DNA of 9,843 nucleotides from contig CAKUIV010000076.1 of assembly GCA_934661105.1 (NCBI GenBank), positions 1 to 9,843 of the forward strand. The letters are read 5' to 3'. Under the pieces are notes generated by a model. That model was given only the letters and a program-made list of their open reading frames with translations, made no database searches and was not told where the DNA came from. Position 1 is the stretch's first letter. Each line of letters begins with the position of its first letter. Position numbers and translations under genes: made by a program. This document shows positions 1 through 8,112 of the stretch, piece by piece. The DNA comes from an uncultured Ellagibacter sp. Lineage in GTDB: Bacteria; Actinomycetota; Coriobacteriia; Coriobacteriales; Eggerthellaceae.

Positions 1-13
1 CGCCCACCGCTGC

Positions 14-188
14 CAAGTACCAGAATGTTCACGACAAACCCTTTCTCCCAGGTTAGAAAAGAAGGTGAAGAAAAGCCGAACCGCAAGTTGCCAGCGTACT
101 CGCAGGTCAGTCTCATGCTCACGAGCCGCCGACTCGCCGAGCTGCCAGCCAACCACATGCCCGCAGGTTCATCGCGCGACCCGCAGGT
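14..188 (+). repeat. Cluster of six CARGT direct motifs
   Basis: CAAGT or CAGGT occurs at 14, 49, 84, 103, 164 and 184, all on the plus strand. Spacings are 35, 35, 19, 61 and 20 bp. The last four extend to YCGCARGTY (around 81, 100, 161 and 181), and form two pairs about two helical turns apart. A near copy (CTCGCAGGG) lies at 274. This could be an array of binding sites for a regulator of a gene to the left, or a chance enrichment. No function is assigned. Confidence 0.3.
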
Positions 189-246
189 CGCCGAAACATC
201 AGCGAGCGCGGCTCTGGCGAGTTCAGATGCCCCGAGAGTTTGAGGA

Positions 247-266
247 CGCGTACCTTGAGGTACGCG
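247..266. other. Perfect 8-bp hairpin with TTGA loop
   Basis: CGCGTACC and GGTACGCG are perfectly complementary around a four-base TTGA loop. No T-run follows on either strand, so it is not a classical intrinsic terminator. It lies about 55 bp beyond the purA hairpin and may be a second RNA 3' structure or a terminator for a convergent gene to the left. Confidence 0.4.
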
Positions 267-321
267 ACGAAAGCTCGCAGGGAGCAGCTGAACCGCCAGA
301 ACCCCGCGCAGCGTCGACAGC

Positions 322-347
322 TTCCGGCGGCCGTCAGGCCGCCGGAA
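322..347 (-). terminator. GC-rich hairpin immediately after purA
   Basis: TTCCGGCGGCC and GGCCGCCGGAA form a perfect 11-bp stem with a GTCA loop (TGAC on the transcript). It starts 5 bases after the purA stop codon. There is no T-tract after it on either strand. It therefore resembles the stem-only terminators or 3'-end stabilising hairpins common in high-GC bacteria, not a standard L-shaped terminator. Confidence 0.6.
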
Positions 348-352
348 CCAAA

Positions 353-1663
353 TTACCAGCCGCGCATGATGGTTTGGTCGCGATCGGGGCCGACCGCGAC
401 GATGGAGATCTTCACGCCGGTGATTTCCTCCAGATGCTCAACGTACTTCTGCGCGTTTACCGGCAGCTCGTCGAAGGACTTGCATGCCGTGATGTCCTCG
501 CCCTTCCAGCCGGGAAGCTCCTCGTAGATGGGCTTGGCATGGAACAGCACGCTTTGCTGCATGGGGAAATAGTCGTAGCGTTTGCCGTCGCATTCGTAGG
601 CGACGCACACCTTGATGGTGTCGAACGCGGAAAGCACGTCGAGCTTGGTGAGCGCAACGTCGGTAAGGCCGTTGACGTCGGCCGCATAGCGCGCGATCAC
701 CGCGTCGAACCAACCGCAACGGCGCTTACGCCCCGTGGTCACGCCGAACTCGTGGCCAACCGAGCACAGCTTCTCGCCGATTTCGGCCTCTTCGCCCTCG
801 CCCCCATCTTCGGGGAAGCGCTGTTCGGTGGGGAACGGGCCGCCGCCGACGCGCGTCACATACGCCTTCTCGATGCCGAGCACGCGATCGATGTTGACCG
901 GCCCGATGCCCGATCCGGTCGCCGCGCCGCCCGCGCAGCACGACGAGGAAGTGACGTAGGGGTAGGTGCCGTGGTCGATGTCGAGTAGGGTGCCCTGCGC
1001 GCCTTCGAACAGGATGGACTTGCCTTCGCGCAGCGCGACGTTCAGCATGTGGGCGGTTTCGGCCATATAGGGCTTCAGGATGCGCGCGTACGGAAGGTAT
1101 TCCTCGCAGATTTCCTCGACCGTGTAGGTGTGCAGCCCGTAAATCTTGCTGAGCACGGCGTTCTTCTGCTTCAACGCCGTCTCGACCTTCAGGCGGAAAA
1201 TCTTCTCGTCGAAAAGATCCTGGATACGGATGCCTTTGCGGGCAACCTTATCCTGATAGCACGGGCCGATGCCGCGCTTGGTGGTGCCGATCTTGTGGTC
1301 GCCCAGGCTCTTCTCGTCCGCGCCGTCGAGATCCTTGTGCCACGGCATGATGACATGCGCGTCGCAACTGATCTTCAGGTTCTTGCACGAGATGCCCTCG
1401 GCCTGAAGCATGGCCATTTCCTTCACGAGCACGCCCGGGTCGACGACCACGCCGTTGCCGATGACGGGAATGGCGTTTTCGTACATGACGCCCGACGGCA
1501 TAAGGTGAAGGGCCAGCTTCTTATCTCCATGGATAACGGTATGACCTGCGTTGTTGCCGCCCTGATAGCGCACAACGTAGTCGTAGCCGCTCGCAATGAG
1601 GTCGGTGATCTTACCCTTGCCTTCGTCGCCCCACTGGGCACCGACGAGAACTGTACTGGGCAT
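353..1663 (-). CDS. purA: Adenylosuccinate synthetase
   Basis: This cytoplasmic enzyme condenses IMP with aspartate using GTP to give adenylosuccinate, the first committed step from IMP to AMP. The 436-aa product is near the usual family length (about 430) and complete. Family motifs are visible in order: the P-loop-like GDEGKGK at 12-18 with catalytic Asp13, GGNNAGHT with catalytic His41, GTTKRGIGP at 126-134, a FEGAQGTLLDIDHGTYPYVT block, VTRVGGGPFPTE, TTGRKRRCGWFD and, near the C-terminus, VAVGPDRDQTI. An ATG two codons upstream (1669) is possible. I prefer 1663 because AAAGGA then sits 9 bases upstream instead of 3, and the protein then begins MPSTVLVGAQWGDEGKGK. It follows the YhaN-like gene after a 79-bp gap holding a TATAAT box and a leader hairpin, so it probably has its own promoter, perhaps with read-through from the dnaB unit. 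Confidence 0.98.
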   Translation of the reverse strand: MPSTVLVGAQWGDEGKGKITDLIASGYDYVVRYQGGNNAGHTVIHGDKKLALHLMPSGVMYENAIPVIGNGVVVDPGVLVKEMAMLQAEGISCKNLKISCDAHVIMPWHKDLDGADEKSLGDHKIGTTKRGIGPCYQDKVARKGIRIQDLFDEKIFRLKVETALKQKNAVLSKIYGLHTYTVEEICEEYLPYARILKPYMAETAHMLNVALREGKSILFEGAQGTLLDIDHGTYPYVTSSSCCAGGAATGSGIGPVNIDRVLGIEKAYVTRVGGGPFPTEQRFPEDGGEGEEAEIGEKLCSVGHEFGVTTGRKRRCGWFDAVIARYAADVNGLTDVALTKLDVLSAFDTIKVCVAYECDGKRYDYFPMQQSVLFHAKPIYEELPGWKGEDITACKSFDELPVNAQKYVEHLEEITGVKISIVAVGPDRDQTIMRGW

Positions 1664-1682
1664 GAGCATTCATCCTTTCGCC

Positions 1683-1700
1683 GCCTCGCGAGGGCGAGGC
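1683..1700 (-). other. Leader hairpin before the purA ribosome binding site
   Basis: GCCTCGC and GCGAGGC form a 7-bp stem around a 4-base loop. It ends a few bases upstream of the AAAGGA Shine-Dalgarno of purA, inside the predicted 5' leader. No T-run follows, so it is not an intrinsic terminator. It could stabilise the leader or affect ribosome access. It does not match any riboswitch class I recognise. Confidence 0.4.
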
Positions 1701-1728
1701 CTGTTGGCAATCGTTTTGCAACCCCTGC

Positions 1729-1757
1729 ATTATACGTGAAAGCTATGATGCGAGCTC
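1729..1757 (-). promoter_or_regulatory. Candidate purA promoter (perfect -10)
   Basis: On the minus strand a perfect TATAAT lies at 1734-1729, in the gap between the YhaN-like gene's stop codon and purA. A start of transcription near 1722 would give a leader of about 60 bases. The hexamer 17 bp upstream is GAGCTC, a poor -35 that overlaps the end of the upstream gene, and there is no TGn extension. The call rests on the -10 box and its position. Confidence 0.5.
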
Positions 1758-3923
1758 GATGACGCGGGCAGCGTCATCAACTTGGCGAAGAACGGAGACG
1801 ACCTCTTCGTGGCAGGTGAACATGATGACCTGGCGCTCCCGCGAAAGCTCGGAAAGCGCGCGCGCCGCGCCGAGGCGGCGACGCGAATCGAAGTTCACGA
1901 GGATGTCGTCGGCCAAGATGGGAATGGCGCGCCCCACGTTGTCCGCGGCAAGCAAAAGCGCGATGCGCAAGCTCAGGTAGAGCTGCTGGCACGTACCGAG
2001 CGACAGGTGAATCGGGTCGCGCTCGTTGCGCACCGCATCGGCCACGCGCAGGCGCCCTTCCGGCGTCATGAACACGCGAACCCAACGACCCTCCGTCATG
2101 AGCGACATGAGTTTGCTCGCGCGCGCGTACACTTCAGGCTGGCTCTTGCTTTCCCATGCCGAAATGGCGGCTTCCAGCATACGGCGGGCCAAAAGAAGCC
2201 GCGCCAAATTCTGCACCGCCTCGTCGTAGCGCGTGCGGACCTGCTGATAGCGCAGCTTGAGCTCGTCGAGCGTATGCTCGCCGCGCGCGGAGGAAAGCTC
2301 TTGCTTGAGCTCGCCGTAGGTACGGTTCACCTTCTCTGAGGCCTCCATGACGCCGTCGCGCTGGTCGCATTTGCGCGCGATCTTCGCGTCGAGCTCGACG
2401 AGCGTCGCACGCTCCCCTGCAAGGCGCGCCTGCGCGTACAGGGCATCGATTTGCTCGGCGTTGTGGGCGATTCTCTCATCGACCTGCGCCAAGCGGGCCG
2501 AAACCGCCTGCCGACGCTGCGTCAGAAGCGCGACTTCGCTGCGAGCATCTTTCGCCTCGTCGAGCAGCGTGCGCGCTCGACGCAGCGACGACCCCGCTTC
2601 GCCCAGACCGTGCTGTGCCAGGTAGACGCGCACTTCCTCGCCGAAGGCCTCCTGGTCGGCCACGCACGATTCGTACTTCTTGCGGTCTTTCAGCATGACC
2701 CACTGGGCACCTTGGAGGCTTGCGTTGCGACCCTCGTCCGCTTTGGTCGGACGCAACAGCATGAACAGCGCGCCAGCCGCGAGGATCACCGACATGGCGA
2801 TAAGGCCGAGGCCGAGCGCCGTGAACGACAGGCTCGATATTTCCCGGCCGTGAATGGTGAGCGGGAGCCCGCAGCACAAAAACAGAAGCGGCAGCATCAC
2901 CGACAGCCCGATCTGGGCCGTGCGCTGATGGCGTGCGCGGATCTCGACGTCGCGCGCGTCGGGCGCTTCAAGCCGCGCCTCGTAAGCGGCGTTCGAGTTG
3001 CTGTAGTTCGTCTTCGCCAGCTCGGCCGCATGTGAGAGCTTGCTCTCGTTTTCGGAAAGCGAATCGATCCTGTCGCGCAGCTCGCGGTCTTCGGCCGACG
3101 TCAGGCCCATAAGCTCGCGCGGCGCGGATTTCCTCCTCCTGCGTGCGTTGGCTGCGGCCTGGGCCTCTTCCTCTGAAAGGCTCGCACGGGATTCGGTCAG
3201 CTCGTCGCGTTCCGATTCGAGCTTCTCCAGGCGAGCCCGGCATGCCGTGAGCTCCTCGATGCGCGCATTCAGCTTCGAAAGGCGCTTCGCGAGCTCGTCG
3301 CGCTGGGGCGAAAGCTCGGTGAATTCCTGGTCCTTACGACGCAGCTGCTCGGCTTCCTTCGTCGCCTGAGACACCTGCTCTTTGAGCGCAGCACGTTCGC
3401 GTCCCAGGTTGAACAACGAGTTCTCGGCACCCGACGCACGCGACGTGCATTCGGCGAGCTTGTCCTGCACGGCCGAAAGCGCGTGCGCGGGAGAAGTTCC
3501 CGTGCCGGAACCGGCCGTGAGCAGGCGAGCCGTCACGTCGGTCGTGTTATGGAGGCGGCGCAGCTCGTCGCTCGTGAGCGAGAACATCGTCGAGAACGTT
3601 TCCTTGTCGATGTCGTCGACGAGCTCGACGGGGCCTTTGAGCCCGTCGGCGTTGCGCGCGCGTGAAAGCTCGACCTCGCCGCCGTTTCCGTCCGCGAAGA
3701 AAAGCGACCCCGCACGTTCGGCGGCTTCGGGCTTGTACGTGTTGCGCGAACCGCGCGCTTCTTCCCATCCGAATAAAACACCGCGCACGAACGAGGCCGT
3801 CGTGGTCTTGCCGGCCTCGTTCGGGCCGAACACCACGTTGAGCCCTGGCGAAAACGGCCCGATCGCCCGGTTAGAAAACGCGCCGAAGCTCGTCATCTTT
3901 ATATGCTCGAGATAAGGCTTCAT
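1743..3923 (-). CDS. SbcC/YhaN-like AAA ATPase with a central transmembrane hairpin
   Basis: The product is a 726-aa ABC/Rad50-type ATPase, most like the YhaN family that partners with SbcD/YhaO-type nucleases. Walker A GPNEAGKT is at about 33-40. Coiled-coil-rich stretches run at about 150-335 and 400-595. Two hydrophobic segments (about 336-356 and 366-392) form a hairpin in the middle. Near the end are a signature-like LSLGTCQQLYLSLR (about 640-653), Walker B IPILADD (667-673) and the H-loop region FTCHEE with His705. No CxxC zinc hook sits at the apex; the membrane hairpin occupies that place. The start overlaps the nuclease stop in an ATGA (4 bp), with GGAGGG 8 bases upstream, so translation is probably coupled. 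I infer a membrane-tethered DNA-end or DNA-structure processing complex with the neighbouring nuclease. The substrate is unknown. Confidence 0.88.
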   Translation of the reverse strand: MKPYLEHIKMTSFGAFSNRAIGPFSPGLNVVFGPNEAGKTTTASFVRGVLFGWEEARGSRNTYKPEAAERAGSLFFADGNGGEVELSRARNADGLKGPVELVDDIDKETFSTMFSLTSDELRRLHNTTDVTARLLTAGSGTGTSPAHALSAVQDKLAECTSRASGAENSLFNLGRERAALKEQVSQATKEAEQLRRKDQEFTELSPQRDELAKRLSKLNARIEELTACRARLEKLESERDELTESRASLSEEEAQAAANARRRRKSAPRELMGLTSAEDRELRDRIDSLSENESKLSHAAELAKTNYSNSNAAYEARLEAPDARDVEIRARHQRTAQIGLSVMLPLLFLCCGLPLTIHGREISSLSFTALGLGLIAMSVILAAGALFMLLRPTKADEGRNASLQGAQWVMLKDRKKYESCVADQEAFGEEVRVYLAQHGLGEAGSSLRRARTLLDEAKDARSEVALLTQRRQAVSARLAQVDERIAHNAEQIDALYAQARLAGERATLVELDAKIARKCDQRDGVMEASEKVNRTYGELKQELSSARGEHTLDELKLRYQQVRTRYDEAVQNLARLLLARRMLEAAISAWESKSQPEVYARASKLMSLMTEGRWVRVFMTPEGRLRVADAVRNERDPIHLSLGTCQQLYLSLRIALLLAADNVGRAIPILADDILVNFDSRRRLGAARALSELSRERQVIMFTCHEEVVSVLRQVDDAARVIELAS

Positions 3924-5194
3924 TTCTCGGTCCCTCCGCACAGCAAGTCGATGACCAGGCGTTCCGCCTCGCCTGCGAGGGTCGGCACGTTCTGCGTGAG
4001 CGAACTTGGAAGGGCAACGTTGCGCTTCAAAAACTCCTCCTGAAGAAACGCGACCGCCTCGGGCTCGTTCTCCCGAAGCGAATCGGCCGCACCGAGAAAC
4101 ACCGCCGGGAACATTCCCTCGCGGCGCATCGCGTCGATATCGTAGGGCGCGCGCGTCCGGTCGACGAGCGCGTCGCAGAAGAATTCGGGGTACGAGTCGT
4201 TTATCTGCTTGCGCAGGTCCTCCACAACCCCCGGACGGGCAAGCACCTCGTGCAAGGCCGTCGCCCCGACGAGCGTGACGCGCACGCACATCTCCTCGCA
4301 GCGCGCGCTGCCGTTCACGCGGAAGAGCTCGCGAACCACCTGATCGCACACTTCGGGCAGGTTGGCGCAATCGGCAACATCGACTTTCATGCGCTGCCAT
4401 ACCACGCTCGCCGTAGGAACGAATTCGACCCGGTTGCGCTCACCTTCTTCAAGCGTCACGAGGAGCACGCCGCGCGGGCCCGTCTCTTTGATGTCGCGCC
4501 CCTGGATGCAGCCAGAAAACGCGATACGCGGGTCTTCCTCGGTGAGCAGATAGGGCATATGAACGTGGCCGAGCGCCCAGTAGTCGAACCCGGCGGAGAG
4601 CAGCTTCGCCGGCGGGACCGGTGCCTTGTTGGGGTCGAGGTCGAGCCCGGTGTGCAGAACGCCCACGCCGAAGGGCGCCTCCATCGCATAGGCGCCGAGG
4701 CTCGAATCGGCCGCAGCGCGCGTGACGCCTGCGGCGATGCTCATATCGCTCGGCCAGGTTTGGTTGTAGTAGCCGCGCCCTCCGAGCACGCAAGTGGGAA
4801 AACCCTCGCGCTCGAACAGGGCGAAGCTCGGCTTGTCGGCCGAGAACATGGTGACGTTTTCCGGCAGGGCGAAGAAGTCGCGCTGCCAGGTAGTATAAGG
4901 ATCGTGGTTGCCTGTGCAGAGATACGCCGGGATCCCTGCAGCTTCAAGCTTGCGCATTCCGGCGAAAAACCGCAGGTAGTCGGCGTACGACGGCCGCGCC
5001 GTATCGAAGATGTCGCCTGCGATGACGACGAAGGCGACATTCCGGTCGATCGCCTCCTGAATCATGCGGTCGTACGCCTCGGGAATCGCCTCGATTAGCC
5101 GCGAGGCCCATTCCTCCGAAAGCGCGCGAAGGCCGCGAAACGGTGCGCCGATGTGCAAGTCGGCGGCGTGCATGAACGTGATCTTGTCGTGCAT
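3920..5194 (-). CDS. SbcD/YhaO-like metallophosphoesterase (DNA repair exonuclease)
   Basis: This 424-aa calcineurin-like phosphoesterase is of the SbcD/Mre11/YhaO type, expected to be a metal-dependent (Mn) nuclease acting with the ATPase encoded next. The metal-site motifs appear in family order: DLH at 12-14, GDIFD at 60-64, GNHD at 95-98, His181 in LHTGLD, and GHVH at 209-212. The C-terminal part (about 270-424) is a less conserved region. The start at 5194 lies 10 bases after the dnaB stop, and an AGGGGG Shine-Dalgarno begins in the dnaB stop codon itself, which favours translational coupling. A later ATG (5173) would remove only seven residues. The pairing and 4-bp overlap with the YhaN-like gene strongly suggest that the two proteins form one complex. 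Confidence 0.92.
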   Translation of the reverse strand: MHDKITFMHAADLHIGAPFRGLRALSEEWASRLIEAIPEAYDRMIQEAIDRNVAFVVIAGDIFDTARPSYADYLRFFAGMRKLEAAGIPAYLCTGNHDPYTTWQRDFFALPENVTMFSADKPSFALFEREGFPTCVLGGRGYYNQTWPSDMSIAAGVTRAAADSSLGAYAMEAPFGVGVLHTGLDLDPNKAPVPPAKLLSAGFDYWALGHVHMPYLLTEEDPRIAFSGCIQGRDIKETGPRGVLLVTLEEGERNRVEFVPTASVVWQRMKVDVADCANLPEVCDQVVRELFRVNGSARCEEMCVRVTLVGATALHEVLARPGVVEDLRKQINDSYPEFFCDALVDRTRAPYDIDAMRREGMFPAVFLGAADSLRENEPEAVAFLQEEFLKRNVALPSSLTQNVPTLAGEAERLVIDLLCGGTEK

Positions 5195-5204
5195 GAGCGC
5201 CCCC

Positions 5205-6620
<1,416 letters not shown>

Positions 6621-6657
6621 GAAGATGGGTCCTTTTCTGGCGTGTTTATCACGGTTC

Positions 6658-6686
6658 ATATTACCTTGCCGCAGCACGTGCCGAAA
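6658..6686 (-). promoter_or_regulatory. Weak candidate promoter for dnaB
   Basis: TAATAT (6663-6658) is preceded after 17 bp by TTTCGG (6686-6681) on the minus strand, between the rplI terminator and the dnaB start. The -10 is the same hexamer seen upstream of rpsF, but the -35 matches poorly. Some promoter is needed here if the 6699-6739 terminator is efficient. Confidence 0.3.
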
Positions 6687-6698
6687 GGGAGTTGCCCC

Positions 6699-6739
6699 AA
6701 ACAACAAGAAACCCCTTGCCCGAAAGGACAAGGGGTTTC
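6699..6739 (-). terminator. Intrinsic terminator of the rpsF-ssb-rpsR-rplI operon
   Basis: GAAACCCCTTG pairs perfectly with CAAGGGGTTTC over 11 bp. Three further inner pairs (including one G-U) close a small TTTC loop. On the minus strand the stem is followed by TTGTTGTTT. It starts 27 bases after the rplI stop codon. It points only in the minus direction, as no T-run follows on the plus strand. Confidence 0.9.
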
Positions 6740-6766
6740 CATCATGCGTTCGCGAAAGCGAAAGGG

Positions 6767-7288
6767 CTATTCAGCAGCCTCTTCCGTCTCCTCGGCAGCT
6801 GCCGGAGCCTCAGCCTCGGCGACTTCCTCGGCCTCGGGAGCCTGGTCGCTCACCACGTTGACGGTGATGGTGGCCTTGATGTCGCGGTAGATGGAAATCG
6901 CGACAGCGTGCTCACCTGCAACCTTGATCGGGTTGCCGAGCTCGACACGACGACGATCGATCTCCGCATCAAGGTTCTCCTTGATGGCTTCGGCGATGAT
7001 CGAGGACGTGATGGAGCCGAACAGCGCGCCTTCCTCGCCGACCTTGGCGAGAACCTTGATGGTGGCGCCGTCGAGCTTCGCGCGCAGAGCCTCAGCGTCG
7101 GCAAGGCGGGTAGCCTCGCGCTTAGCGATGTTGTTCTTGCGCTGCTCGAGTTGCTTGAGGTTTCCCGGGGTTGCCTTGATGGCGTAGCCCTGGGTCAGGA
7201 GGTAGTTGTTGGCGTAGCCGTCGGCAACGGTGATGACGTCGCCTTCGCCGCCCCTGCCCCTCAGTTCTTTAAGCAGAATGACTTTCAT
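6767..7288 (-). CDS. rplI: 50S ribosomal protein L9
   Basis: L9 binds 23S rRNA through its N-domain and reaches across the 50S surface near the L1 stalk. The N-terminus matches the family clearly: MKVILLKELRGRGGEGDVI, then DGYANNYLLTQGYAIKAT. A long connecting helix follows (about 41-75) and a C-terminal rRNA-binding domain to about 147. The product is 173 aa against about 148 in typical L9. The extra 25 or so residues are an Ala/Glu-rich acidic tail ending in TEEAAE. GGAGGT lies 3 bases before the ATG. The gene starts 14 bp after rpsR and is the last of the ribosomal operon. Confidence 0.97.
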   Translation of the reverse strand: MKVILLKELRGRGGEGDVITVADGYANNYLLTQGYAIKATPGNLKQLEQRKNNIAKREATRLADAEALRAKLDGATIKVLAKVGEEGALFGSITSSIIAEAIKENLDAEIDRRRVELGNPIKVAGEHAVAISIYRDIKATITVNVVSDQAPEAEEVAEAEAPAAAEETEEAAE

Positions 7289-7302
7289 GGTACCTCCTTC
7301 GC

Positions 7303-7572
7303 CTAGCGGTTGCGGCGGTCGCCACGGCCGCTCACGGCGGGAACCGCGTAGGGCATCAGGGCCATTTCGCGAGCGCGCTTCACGGCGTTCGCGATGTCAC
7401 GCTGGTGCTGGGTGCAGGCACCCGTCACGCGGCGCGGCTTGATCTTACCGCGGTCGGTCACATACTTGCGCAGCATCTGCGTGTCCTTGTAGTCGATGTA
7501 CTCGACATCTTCCTTGCAGAACTGGCAGAACTTGCGACGCGGCTGCTTCGCGTAATCTGACGTTTTCTTCAA
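7303..7572 (-). CDS. rpsR: 30S ribosomal protein S18 (zinc-type, TTG start)
   Basis: S18 binds the 16S central domain as a heterodimer with S6. The 89-aa product carries the family core (KIKPRRVTGACTQHQRDIA). It also has a zinc-binding set: Cys16, Cys19, Cys53 and His56, i.e. the metal-binding version of S18. The only suitable start is TTG at 7572, with AAGGA 8 bases upstream overlapping the end of ssb; no ATG or GTG in a suitable position was seen. The gap to ssb is 11 bp and to rplI 14 bp, so all are cotranscribed. The weak start codon may help balance S18 against its neighbours. Confidence 0.97.
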   Translation of the reverse strand: MKKTSDYAKQPRRKFCQFCKEDVEYIDYKDTQMLRKYVTDRGKIKPRRVTGACTQHQRDIANAVKRAREMALMPYAVPAVSGRGDRRNR

Positions 7573-7583
7573 CTTAGTTTTCC

Positions 7584-8063
7584 TTAGAACGGGATGTCTT
7601 CATCATAGACTGAAGAGGAGGCATTAATGCTCGGCGCAGCTGCGGGCTGCGAGTAGCTGTTCTGCGGAGCGGGCTGATAGCCGCCCTGCTGGCCGTAGCC
7701 TTGGCCGGACGAGTACTGAGCATCGGAAGAGGAGTTACGGCTCGACATGAACTCAAGCTCGTCCACGATCACTTCGATCTTGGAGCGCTTTTGCCCATCG
7801 CGTTCCCACTGGCTCCAACGCAGCTTGCCCTCGATTGCCACCTTCGTGCCTTTGGACAGATACCTGCTCAAAGACTCGGCGCGAGCGCCGAACATGGTGC
7901 AGTCGATGAAGTTCGGGTAGTCCTCCCACTCGCCGGTTTGCTGGTTCTTGCGACGGTCGTTGACCGCCACGCCGAAACCGAGAACGGGAAAACCGCTTGC
8001 CGTGCTGCGAAGCTCGGGGTCGCGAGTCAAGTTTCCGCTGATGATAACTCTGTTGATGCTCAT
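7584..8063 (-). CDS. ssb: Single-stranded DNA-binding protein
   Basis: SSB coats single-stranded DNA in replication, repair and recombination and recruits partners through its acidic tip. The 159-aa protein has an OB-fold at about 1-105 (MSINRVIISGNLTRDPELR at the start, then IDCTMFGARAESLSRYL and KGTKVAIEGKLRW). A flexible linker rich in Gln, Gly, Ser, Tyr and Pro follows (about 110-150). It ends in the canonical tip DEDIPF. AGAGG lies 8 bases before the ATG. Its place between rpsF and rpsR is the conserved bacterial arrangement. The 49-bp gap after rpsF holds a perfect palindrome. Confidence 0.98.
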   Translation of the reverse strand: MSINRVIISGNLTRDPELRSTASGFPVLGFGVAVNDRRKNQQTGEWEDYPNFIDCTMFGARAESLSRYLSKGTKVAIEGKLRWSQWERDGQKRSKIEVIVDELEFMSSRNSSSDAQYSSGQGYGQQGGYQPAPQNSYSQPAAAPSINASSSVYDEDIPF

Positions 8064-8087
8064 TGCTTTTGCCTCTTCTCATGTGCC

Positions 8088-8101
8088 GGGCGCATGCGCC
8101 C
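8088..8101. repeat. 14-bp perfect palindrome between rpsF and ssb
   Basis: GGGCGCATGCGCCC is self-complementary. As RNA it would form GGGCG/CGCCC with a CAUG loop, between the rpsF stop codon and the ssb Shine-Dalgarno. There is no T-run. It may be a modest internal structure setting ssb expression apart from rpsF, an mRNA-processing or stability hairpin, or a dyad protein site. The function is not known. Confidence 0.5.
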
Positions 8102-8112
8102 TTAAGCTCTTG

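Larger units (their letters stand above)
1..352. other. Intergenic region downstream of purA, no supported gene
   Basis: I see no convincing gene here. The small plus-strand ORFs have low-complexity Arg/Ser/Pro/Ala translations, show no recognisable domain and lack a good ribosome binding site in front of their ATGs. The stretch holds the hairpin directly after purA (322-347), a second perfect hairpin (247-266) and six same-strand CARGT motifs between 14 and 188. It could include the promoter or tail of a gene beyond the left edge, which cannot be judged from this window. Confidence 0.55.

Noticed and set aside
14..188. CRISPR-like array
   Set aside because: The repeated unit is only 5-9 bases and spacings are irregular (19-61 bp); there are no 24-37 bp repeats and no cas gene.
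65..988. Plus-strand ORF of 307 aa covering the left intergenic region
   Set aside because: Most of it is antisense to purA, and the remainder is Arg/Ser/Ala-rich with no ribosome binding site or motif.
2760..2880. Possible zinc hook in the SbcC-like protein
   Set aside because: The adjacent cysteines lie inside a hydrophobic membrane-like segment as CC, not as CxxC, so they do not form a Rad50-type hook.
3924..4400. Upstream in-frame extension of the YhaN-like gene
   Set aside because: It is Arg-rich and overlaps the nuclease gene in another frame. The ATGA overlap with GGAGGG and the typical MKPYLEHIKMTSFGAF start place the true start at 3923.
4250..5098. Long plus-strand ORF (282 aa), and similar ones at 1049-1762, 1782-2339, 2451-3035 and 5982-6890
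   Set aside because: They lie antisense to clearly identified genes, have no recognisable domains, and are expected from the GC-rich third-position bias of the real minus-strand genes.
6621..6731. Upstream starts for dnaB
   Set aside because: The most distal start lies within the rplI terminator, and the ATG at 6659 overlaps a candidate -10 box. The 6620 start has a usable AAAAGGA.
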